NCBI RefSeq assembly: GCF_036840915.1
Contig: NZ_CP085725.1
Coordinates: 1,178,001 to 1,242,000, forward strand
DNA length: 64,000 nucleotides
Origin: Flavobacterium hankyongi
Lineage (GTDB): Bacteria > Bacteroidota > Bacteroidia > Flavobacteriales > Flavobacteriaceae
Direction of reading: 5' to 3'
This document shows positions 51,061-59,200 of this stretch, in pieces; the stretch's first letter is position 1, and each line of letters begins with the position of its first letter. The position numbers and the translations under genes were made by a program. The notes beneath the pieces were generated by a model. The model worked only from the letters and a program-made list of their open reading frames with translations. It was not told the DNA's origin and made no database searches.

Positions 51061-53379
51061 ATGTCTCAATCTAATTTTTTTGTAAGTCTAATATCATCTT
51101 TAGAAGACCCAGAGTTTGATGAAGTTGCAAAACTCTACTTACAAGAAGTAGATGGAATTAAAAATATAATTAATTGCAATGGGCCATGGGATAAAGGGCT
51201 TGATATGAGACATGTTAATGTTTCTCAAATTGAAAATCAATATCAAATTACTACAATTGCTGAAAAAAAGCTTGAAGCAAAAATTATAGATGATTTAAAA
51301 AAAGCTAAGAGGAACGTTGAAGAATATAAATTACCAAATAAAGTTAAATATTTTTATTCATTACCATTATCAAATACTCAAGTTTTAAAATATAAAAAAC
51401 TGGCTAAAGATACTCATGATATTATACTTGATGTAATTGAAGCAAATTCTTTAGCTGAAATAACATCTTATTACCCAAATATTGGGGACTTATTATTCAA
51501 AATTGCTGATTTTGATAGATATCGAGGTGGTGATGAATTCTTTAATAATTCACGTGTTAAATCTTTTTATGACCTAATGTCTTTTGGTAGTTCAACCGAT
51601 ATAAAATATAACATTGTAAAAGCTTATATTTTATATTATCTCAGTGAAAAAGAAAATGTCGAGGTTAAAGATTTATTAGAAATTATAAACAAGCACTTTA
51701 CTTCACAGTTTGACTCTCATTATTTTGAAAGTTTATTGAGACGTATGAGTTCCGAAAGATTAATTGTCCATACTGACGGTGAGTTGAAATTAACGGATAG
51801 GGAGAAGATTCGAATTTCGAAGTTACTTGATGATTATGGAAAAGAAGAAGCGTTATTAAAAAAAGAATTATCAAAAGTATTAGATAAGTATAAATTGTTG
51901 GCTTCGTTAGATGAAATTATACCAAAGCTCACAGAACTATACGAAAGTAATTATTCAATTAATTTAGGAGAATTTACCAAGCGAGAATCATCATTACAAG
52001 ATTTACAATCATCTACTAAAGCCTTTAATGAATTTTTAAAGAGCAAACTTAATGAGCCTTCTGAATCAGAGAATGTAGCAAAAGATTTATTAAGTATTGC
52101 TGATAAGAGTGACCTCTTATCTCGGATTGCTGCTGGGCAAGTTTATTCTGAGGTAAGTGATCCTGATCGATTACAAGATTATATTTCGCAGCACAATAAT
52201 AACAAGACAATATTTCTAGACACCAACTTTTTGATTGTTGCACTATGTGTATTTTATGAATCATCTACAGAATATGACAACTATCATTTCAAAGTGGCAA
52301 AACAATTTCTAAATTTTTCAAAAAAGAACAATTTAAATCTTGTTGCGTTACGCAGTTATGCAATTGAAACTGCTAATCTTTTTAAAGATGCATTAGATAT
52401 TATACCTTTCACTAAACTTGAACTTTTTGAGTCTTTAGGAGGTAGTAGTAATATTTTATATAGATTTTACAAACATCTAAAAGACTATGGAGAACTACAT
52501 AGTGAAAAAGAATCTTTCGAGGATTTCTTAAAAGAATTTAAGTTTGAAATAAAAAAAGGTCAGCCAGAATATAATTATTTGGAACAAATGGAATGGCTTC
52601 TTAACTCGATGGAAATTGAAGTAGAAACTCCTGAAAAATATGATTTAAGTCGAACACGAGAAATAATAACAAATGACCTAAAAACGCATCAAAAGTACAA
52701 GCCTAATTTCGCAATTAATAATGATGCAATTATGTTATGTCGACTTGCCGATAGCGATGTTGATGTCAATCCAATTGACCCAATATTTTGTACTTGGGAT
52801 ATGTCTTTATTCAGAGTAAGACGAAACTATTTTAGTGAGTTTCCAAATTGTACTAAGTGGTTAATGTATACACCAACTAGATTGATGGATCATTTTTCAA
52901 TGATGAATTTCCAAGTAAGAAAAGGAACATTATTTAATGAAATACTTTCGATACTTGACGTTGATTTTGGTTTTCAAGAAAAAACTCAAACCTTACTCGA
53001 TGCAATGATAACAATTATTAACCCTAATGATAGTGTCGGTTTAAAATATGCAAATAAATTAGCTGAATTAAAGCAAAAAGAAATTATCCAAGTTGATGAA
53101 CAACCAGATAACATCCATGATGAGTCAATTGAACTTACTCCAGTTGACATAGTATTTCAAGAATTATTTCGTAATTATATTCATGCAGGTGAAGGTGTCT
53201 TTTATTCATTTAAAGAAATATTTACTAAGCAAGAGTATTTTGATTTAACTTTCAATATTTTAAGTGAAGAAATAAGCAGCGTTAAAGAAAAAGGGATAGT
53301 TAATGATTCTTTGTTTAACAAAATAGATGCTATTATCAAAGAGATTGACACTAATCGAAATGAAATAGTTGTTAAATAA
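51061..53379 (+). CDS. Large putative nuclease: possible restriction-like N-terminus, winged helix, PIN-like domain
   Basis: A 772-residue cytoplasmic protein not assigned to a known system. Residues 1-100 could be a degenerate restriction-type fold: GPWDKGLDMR (Asp44, Asp48) then YQITTIAEKK (Gln62), as in Mrr-like D...Q-x-K cores, but the Lys is missing. Residues about 165-260 look like a winged helix (SHYFESLLRRMSSERLIVHT). A PIN-like domain starts near residue 380: TIFLDTNFLIVALCV, LRSYAIETANLF, NNDAIMLCRLAD and FCTWDMSLF supply the acidic residues expected of the metal site. A C-terminal helical part follows. Its place between repeats in a defence island suggests anti-phage activity by RNA or DNA cleavage. 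Confidence 0.6.
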   Translation: MSQSNFFVSLISSLEDPEFDEVAKLYLQEVDGIKNIINCNGPWDKGLDMRHVNVSQIENQYQITTIAEKKLEAKIIDDLKKAKRNVEEYKLPNKVKYFYSLPLSNTQVLKYKKLAKDTHDIILDVIEANSLAEITSYYPNIGDLLFKIADFDRYRGGDEFFNNSRVKSFYDLMSFGSSTDIKYNIVKAYILYYLSEKENVEVKDLLEIINKHFTSQFDSHYFESLLRRMSSERLIVHTDGELKLTDREKIRISKLLDDYGKEEALLKKELSKVLDKYKLLASLDEIIPKLTELYESNYSINLGEFTKRESSLQDLQSSTKAFNEFLKSKLNEPSESENVAKDLLSIADKSDLLSRIAAGQVYSEVSDPDRLQDYISQHNNNKTIFLDTNFLIVALCVFYESSTEYDNYHFKVAKQFLNFSKKNNLNLVALRSYAIETANLFKDALDIIPFTKLELFESLGGSSNILYRFYKHLKDYGELHSEKESFEDFLKEFKFEIKKGQPEYNYLEQMEWLLNSMEIEVETPEKYDLSRTREIITNDLKTHQKYKPNFAINNDAIMLCRLADSDVDVNPIDPIFCTWDMSLFRVRRNYFSEFPNCTKWLMYTPTRLMDHFSMMNFQVRKGTLFNEILSILDVDFGFQEKTQTLLDAMITIINPNDSVGLKYANKLAELKQKEIIQVDEQPDNIHDESIELTPVDIVFQELFRNYIHAGEGVFYSFKEIFTKQEYFDLTFNILSEEISSVKEKGIVNDSLFNKIDAIIKEIDTNRNEIVVK

Positions 53380-53448
53380 CAACGAAAATACAGCAGTGCT
53401 TTTGAGTAAGCGAAGCTTTGGTGCAAAAAAATTATTTACTGTTGATAG

Positions 53449-53470
53449 AAAGATGCTTTAGGGCATCTTT
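53449..53470 (+). terminator. Scaffold terminator 2 (22 nt)
   Basis: GATGC-TTTAGG-GCATC within the same AAAG...CTTT frame, followed by TTGTTTTTAT. It lies 69 bp after the PIN-domain gene stop. Confidence 0.8.
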
Positions 53471-53500
53471 TTGTTTTTATAGTTACATGATGTAATTGTC

Positions 53501-53531
53501 AATTTGGTAGAAACAGTTATCAAAAACGGAG
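53501..53531 (+). repeat. 31-bp island repeat, copy 2
   Basis: Second ungapped copy, AATTTGG to TTATCAAAAACGGAG, 30 bp after scaffold terminator 2 and about 50 bp before a tiny membrane ORF. The similarity to the region of copy 3 continues through the tiny ORF, about 220 bp in total. Confidence 0.8.
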
Positions 53532-53582
53532 CATTTACTTTTACCCTAACCCCCACTACCCTGCTTATTGTATTTTTGGGTT

Positions 53583-53717
53583 ATGGAATGGTATGAAATT
53601 ATTGGGTTACTTGTGATTTGGGTTTTAGGACTTTACTTGAGGGGGAAGCTTATTGAGTATAAGAAGGATTATTATAGGGGATATAATGGAAGTTGGAGGA
53701 CTAGGAAAAGGAAATGA
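53583..53717 (+). CDS. Tiny membrane protein, paralogue 1
   Basis: A 44-residue ORF. It reads MEWYEIIGLLVIWVLGLYLR, one hydrophobic helix, followed by a basic tail with YYRGYNGSWRTRKRK. The second ORF at 56111 has the same layout, with MEWYE at the start and RGYNxSWRxRK in the tail; the amino-acid level conservation across diverged DNA suggests it is translated. A terminator of the shared scaffold begins at the last base of its stop codon. Possible roles are a small membrane toxin, an accessory of the defence genes, or a relic of a cassette. No known family recognised. Confidence 0.6.
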   Translation: MEWYEIIGLLVIWVLGLYLRGKLIEYKKDYYRGYNGSWRTRKRK

Positions 53718-53738
53718 AAGGCGCTTTAGGGTGTCTTT
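53717..53738 (+). terminator. Scaffold terminator 3 (22 nt)
   Basis: AGGCGC-TTTAGG-GTGTCT with two G-U pairs, in the shared AAAG...CTTT frame, beginning at the last base of the tiny-ORF stop and followed by TTTT. Confidence 0.7.
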
Positions 53739-53874
53739 TTTTGTAGGTAAAAGTTTGAAACTGTATTCTATTAAAAAATTATCTCAATATACGTCAATAA
53801 AATTACCTCAAGTAACTTGTCTGAATAGGTAAATTCTAAATAAATTAACTATATTTCGACGATGAAAAATTAAG

Positions 53875-55194
53875 ATGCAAATAAAACACATACACATTAA
53901 AAATTTCAGAGGCTTTGAGGATAAATCGTTTACCTTTAAAGAAAGATTCACTGTGGCTATTGGAAATAATGGACTTGGAAAATCGACCTTATTAAACGCA
54001 TTACAAGTTGGTTTAGGTGCGTTCTTACAATCGATGCCAACTCTACCAGCCAACTACATATACAGAAGGCAATTTAAAAAAGGAGAAAGGTTTGTAAAAT
54101 ATCATGCTGACAGAAAAGATTATTTACCAAATAAGGAAAATCCCTCAATTACAGTAACTTCATCATGCTATAATAGTAATTTGTTTGATGAAATTTCTGA
54201 AACTATCAGTTGGCATAGAGAATATCTACTAAGTAACTCCACCACACATAAAAAAGAACATTCAGTCGATATTATTCATTACGCGAATTATTTATTTGAT
54301 AATCATGATAAAAATTCAGACATCTTATATCCTGTTTTAGCAAATTTCCATATTAATAGAACTAATGCTCAAGTTAGAAGAGTTGATAAAAAATGGCGCA
54401 GAATGTCTCGACTTGAAAAAGGATACTATACAGCTTTAGGAGAAAGTGTTGATTTTACAGGTGTATATGAGTGGCTGTACAGTTATGAAAAGAAAGTAAG
54501 GGACGATGTAGAGTTTGAAGGTACAATCCAAGCAATGTATCTTGCTATAACAACTGCAATACCTTATATAAAAGAAATTGAATATAATTCAAAGTATGAT
54601 GAGTTTGAAGTTTTAGTTGATTTCAAAGACGGTCAACCAATAGAAAGAAAAATTGCTTCTATGTTAAGTGACGGAATGAAAGCAATGTTATATATGGTTG
54701 CAGAAATTGCTTATCGTTGTGTTATGCTTAATGGGAAGTTAGGATTTGATGCAATAAAAAATAGTCCTGGAATTGTATTAATAGATGAACTAGATATGCA
54801 CTTACATCCAACTTGGCAACGACATGTAATAAACGATTTAAAAACTGCTTTTCCTAAAATTCAGTTTGTAGTAACAACACATTCCCCATTTATTGTACAA
54901 AGTATAAATGCTGATGAACTAATAAATCTAGATGTTTTAACCACTATAAATCCTAAAGATTATTCAATCGAAATTATATCTGAAGAAGTTATGAATGTAG
55001 ATGGCTCATACGGAACTGAAAAGAACGAAGAGGAAAGTCAAAGCCTTGAATATTTTCAACTTTTAGCGGAAGCAGAAAAAAGTAGCAACAAAGATGTCTA
55101 CAAAATGAAATTGGAGCAACTTGAAAATTCAATAACTGATACTGGCTTAAGAGCTTATTTAAAAACCCATAGAATAGCCAAAAATATTATTTGA
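53875..55194 (+). CDS. ptuA: Septu-type AAA ATPase (PtuA-like)
   Basis: A 439-residue ABC/SMC-type ATPase. The N-terminal strand and Walker A read FRGFEDKSFTFKERF and IGNNGLGKSTLLNAL (Lys36), the signature-like LSDGMKAMLYMVAEI lies near residue 262, Walker B is GIVLIDELDMHLHPTW (about 299-314), and the switch His is in VVTTHSPFIVQS (about 333-344). No TOPRIM domain follows, so it is not an OLD nuclease. Coupled by TGATG to an HNH gene, this is the Septu PtuA/PtuB arrangement, an anti-phage system in which the ATPase is thought to control the nuclease. The ATPase could also partner other effectors. Confidence 0.8.
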   Translation: MQIKHIHIKNFRGFEDKSFTFKERFTVAIGNNGLGKSTLLNALQVGLGAFLQSMPTLPANYIYRRQFKKGERFVKYHADRKDYLPNKENPSITVTSSCYNSNLFDEISETISWHREYLLSNSTTHKKEHSVDIIHYANYLFDNHDKNSDILYPVLANFHINRTNAQVRRVDKKWRRMSRLEKGYYTALGESVDFTGVYEWLYSYEKKVRDDVEFEGTIQAMYLAITTAIPYIKEIEYNSKYDEFEVLVDFKDGQPIERKIASMLSDGMKAMLYMVAEIAYRCVMLNGKLGFDAIKNSPGIVLIDELDMHLHPTWQRHVINDLKTAFPKIQFVVTTHSPFIVQSINADELINLDVLTTINPKDYSIEIISEEVMNVDGSYGTEKNEEESQSLEYFQLLAEAEKSSNKDVYKMKLEQLENSITDTGLRAYLKTHRIAKNII

Positions 55195-55946
55195 TGCGAC
55201 CAATAAAAAATAGTCCCATACCACAGGTGAACGGTGTAAATAAATCTTACACAAATTATCAAGAATGGCGTGAAGACATTACAAATGCTTATGGACAGCA
55301 TTGTGTATTTTGTAATGATAGATTACAAAGTAGGTTTGAGGTTGAACATTTGGTAGCTCAATCTTTGGGAATAGTTTCTCCTTTGGCTTGGAATAATCTG
55401 TTTCTTGCTTGTGGTCCTTGTAACTTGGCAAAATCCAATAAAGTTGCGAATACCTCCACCCACTATCTTCCAAATTCCAATAATACTCACTTGATTTTTG
55501 AATATTCAATTAGAAAACATAAGAAAAATGGCAAGTATGCTTGTATTCCTATTTTCCATCCAAATTTAACTCAACACCAACAAGCAAAATCTATTAATAC
55601 GATTGCATACACAGAACTAAACAGAATTGAGCAAACTCCGATACGTCAGAGAAAAATGACAGATGTTCGTTGGCATAATAGATACAATGCTTATCAGGTT
55701 ACTAAGACACAAAGAAATCTATGGGATCAATTAACTACACCTCAGCAACAAACCGCCTACTTAAATACAATCTCACCGTTAGTTCACAAAACAGGTTTTT
55801 TTTCTCTATGGTTAAATGCCTTTAATGGTGCAACTGATGTTTTAAAAATTGTTATCAATTGTCTACCGAATACATCAGATACTTCCTTTGATGCTAACTT
55901 TAATCCTATTCCTCGCAACCCAATAAATTTAGCTGACAACATTTAA
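55194..55946 (+). CDS. ptuB: Septu-type HNH endonuclease (PtuB-like)
   Basis: A 250-residue protein whose ATG at 55194 overlaps the ptuA stop (TGATG), which I prefer to the TTG one codon earlier. A zinc-bound HNH fold is clear: GQHCVFCNDRLQSRFEVEHL (two Cys, then E-x-H-type His) and WNNLFLACGPCNLAKSNK (Asn, two more Cys, then the distal Asn/Lys). The C-terminal 120 residues are helical with many Gln and Asn. In Septu, PtuB supplies DNA cleavage under PtuA control. It is about the usual PtuB size. Confidence 0.8.
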   Translation: MRPIKNSPIPQVNGVNKSYTNYQEWREDITNAYGQHCVFCNDRLQSRFEVEHLVAQSLGIVSPLAWNNLFLACGPCNLAKSNKVANTSTHYLPNSNNTHLIFEYSIRKHKKNGKYACIPIFHPNLTQHQQAKSINTIAYTELNRIEQTPIRQRKMTDVRWHNRYNAYQVTKTQRNLWDQLTTPQQQTAYLNTISPLVHKTGFFSLWLNAFNGATDVLKIVINCLPNTSDTSFDANFNPIPRNPINLADNI

Positions 55947-56026
55947 ATTACAAACATTAAGATATATTCTACAAAAAAAATATTTTAATAATATTGTTTA
56001 TTGATACTTTTCATAATGTTATTATT

Positions 56027-56057
56027 AATTTAGAATAAATAGTTATCAAAAACGAAG
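56027..56057 (+). repeat. 31-bp island repeat, copy 3
   Basis: Third ungapped copy, AATTTAG to TTATCAAAAACGAAG, 80 bp after the ptuB stop and 54 bp before the second tiny ORF. No scaffold terminator precedes it; an AT-rich stem near 55988-56010 may end the Septu transcript. Confidence 0.8.
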
Positions 56058-56110
56058 CATTTTTACTGTTACCATAACTACCACTAACCTGCTTACTGTA
56101 TTTTTGGGTT

Positions 56111-56233
56111 ATGGAATGGTATGAAATTTTAGGAATAATTGTATTTGTGCTTGCCGGGGTTTGGTTGCGGGGAAAGGTTTATGATGGTCGGAAGTATCGT
56201 GGGTATAATGATAGTTGGAGGAATAGGAAATGA
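56111..56233 (+). CDS. Tiny membrane protein, paralogue 2
   Basis: A 40-residue ORF, MEWYEILGIIVFVLAGVWLR then a basic tail RGYNDSWRNRK. It aligns with the 44-residue ORF at 53583 from the first residue to the last, apart from a four-residue gap. The 31-bp repeat and about 50 bp of near-identical leader precede both. Converges with the Avs-like gene on the other strand. Coding is supported by the conserved ends despite DNA divergence; function unknown. Confidence 0.6.
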   Translation: MEWYEILGIIVFVLAGVWLRGKVYDGRKYRGYNDSWRNRK

Positions 56234-56254
56234 AAGACGCTTTTGGGAGTCTTT
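56233..56254 (+). terminator. Scaffold terminator 4 (22 nt)
   Basis: AAAGAC/GTCTTT stem in the shared 22-nt frame, beginning at the last base of the second tiny-ORF stop. It lies between convergent genes and ends near the stop of the Avs-like gene (56298). Confidence 0.65.
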
Positions 56255-56297
56255 CATTTTCTTTTCTTCCTAATTATTTTGATGTATATAATAAAAA

Positions 56298-59200
56298 CTA
56301 GTAGTTTCCAAGCCACTCTCTTCTTTCTTCTATTACAGTAATGTCACAAGTTTCAACAACAGGCCGAATCAATTTCTGAACAATATTTGTTTCAATATTT
56401 ATCAGGGCAATAATTTCCTCTAACTCTTCTCTTGTCCCCACATAATTATCTTGAACAGCTTTTAATGAATAGAACTTAACAAAAGGAATAAGTATATTTC
56501 GTTTAATTGCCGGAGCATTTTCAAAGATACTTGTTAGATATGGGAATATATTTATGATTTGGTTAAATCTTTTAATACTATCAGTCTCAAGAAAAATATA
56601 CCCAAGTATACATATAAACTGGAAATCTTTGTTCTCTCTTTCACCATATTTATTTGCCTCTATAATAAGTTCATTGGGAGTAAATTTATTCACCATTATC
56701 CTTACAATCAAAAATTCTATATCCTCCCATAATTTTTTATTAGAAGCAATATGAACATAATTTCTAATCCATTTTAAAAATATTTCCAGCTTAACATTTG
56801 CTTCTTGCTCTTTGTTGCTGAATGAAAGTAAAACCATTATAAACATTGGTAAAACAGACATAGAAATTAAAGTTTCTTCTGCAGCATTCCACTCCCCGCT
56901 TGGTCGTTTCAATAATAATTCATCAAAATTTAATTTAGACGCAATATCATACCTTTCTTCAGGCGTAAAGGCATTAGCATACGCAGAAATGACATGAAAT
57001 TGAAGAGCCCATTCAAAATGAACTTCTAATTCAAAATTAATTAACGGATATTGGTTACAGACAGTGGAAATCATCATCATTAAAGCTGGATCGCCAATTT
57101 TACGAGTTTCATCAAAAGCTTTTAATGACCATTTGTAAGCACTTGAAATATCATCAATCCCTTCAGAAAAAATAGCCATTTGTGCAAACAACAGAACATC
57201 TTTATTCGGTGTATATAGGTCTGATAAATCTTTTGTATTGAAAAGAAAAATTCCTTGATATGGCTTTACATAATTTGAACCATCAGCAACATATTCTGGA
57301 ACCTTATCTTTGGCCACGGAAGCAGAAATATATCCTAACGCATGAGCCATCCATGAAAGGAGTCTAATCCAATATGGCCCGTACTTTTCGCTTTTAATAA
57401 CGAACAATCTAGATACGGCATCCGCAAAAGTCTCATAACTTCTTTTACTTTGATTATTTTTCCAATATGCTATACCTAATTCACTTAGCATTTGAATATA
57501 ATCTAGATCGGAGGATTCTTGAGAATTATTTAATAGTTTCACAGCTCTTTCCAAATAACTAACGGCTTTTAAACTATTAGTTTCAGATATTGATGCAGCA
57601 CCGTAAGCTAAAGTTTCACTAAAAGTGATTTGTTCATCACAATTAGTTGCTATTGCTCTCTCAAGCCACCTTTCATTCTTAATGTTTTTCTCATCATTAA
57701 AAAATAATTTCCCTAAATTCTCATACAAAAGATACTTTGCTTCAATCGATTCAAATTCCTCGCTGAATTTAATTGTAATTCTTTCTGCTTCATCTTTATT
57801 CGCTTGAAATTCTAGGGCAATCCTTTCTTTTAAAATAACTGCTGACAAAATTTCAAAATTTCTTTCTATAAAAAACTTAGCAATTCTATCAAGAATAGTA
57901 GCAAGATTTTTTGGATTAAAAGACTGATTTGATTTTTCATTTTGAACAATATGACCAACAAGAACACCAACTGCTAGTTGAGCCACGTCTTTGATAAAAA
58001 AATCTGTTTGAGCTTTAACATTAAATACTTGAACCAATTCGATCCAAGTCCAAACCTGTTCTTCCGTTGTTAACTGTTGTACCGGAATCCAAAGAAACCC
58101 TTCTAATAATTCAACAGAAATAGTATCTTTAAATGGTTCTTGTATTTGCGAAAAATTCTCAAGAATAAATTTTAATCGATTAAAATAATCTTTAACATCG
58201 AGTGACGCATCGTTAATAAGTACAGTTATATCTATCAATAATTTTTCAGATACATTAATAGCCTCTAAAGAAACATTTCTTAATTTTTCAGTAAATACAG
58301 TAATATCTTTATCTAAAATTTTTCTTAACCTAATTTGTTCTGAACTTAATTGAACTTTTAAAACAGGTAACATATTTTTTGGAAAATCAGTACTAGTCCA
58401 AAAATCAAGATAACCCCAATTATCCAAATAACTAACTGTTTCTTTAGTTTGTGCTGAATTAAAAAGTTTTAGAAGTATAATCCCCGCTGAATTATAATTT
58501 TCTCCTTTTATAAAAGAGGAAATTATATGTATAGCATTTATTACATTAACTTTCTTAGTAGCAAGAATTGATTGAGCTATTGCTGAATAAGTTGACTTAA
58601 TAGTTTCATTTGAAAGATTTTTAACCCCCAAGTCATAAATCAATGGAGAAGTTTTATACTGAGTGCCAGATTCTTCGATCCAAACATTTACGAGACATTG
58701 TAATTTTTCAAAAGGTGAACTGATTTTACCTTCAACATCACAAACTGCTTTAACTTCCTCAAATCTATATCCCCAATGAATAAGAGTTAGCCTATAAAGC
58801 AACTCTCTTATTTGACTATCTTTAATGAAGCTTGATATAATTAATTGAGAATCTTTTAAGATTTCTTCCGAAAACTCTTTATTAAAAATATCTTCAAACA
58901 AAAGTGTAGGATTCTCAAGCCAATTCAAAGTTTTTAATCGATTAACTAATGCATAAAGGATTTGAGGGTTACGATGACTTGCAAGTGCAATAAGATTAAC
59001 ACACTCAATAACATAATCAGGAGCTTCATTTTTTAAAAGGATTTCTTTTATTTCTTCATCACTAAATATAAAATCTGTATATTCACTAAAATTATTGGCA
59101 GATAATAAAGCTATTAGAGATCGTGGAATTTTATAATTTGAAGTTGTCAGCAAATAAATTTGTTTTTCTTTAATCTTTGATGCTAAAAGAACTAACAATT

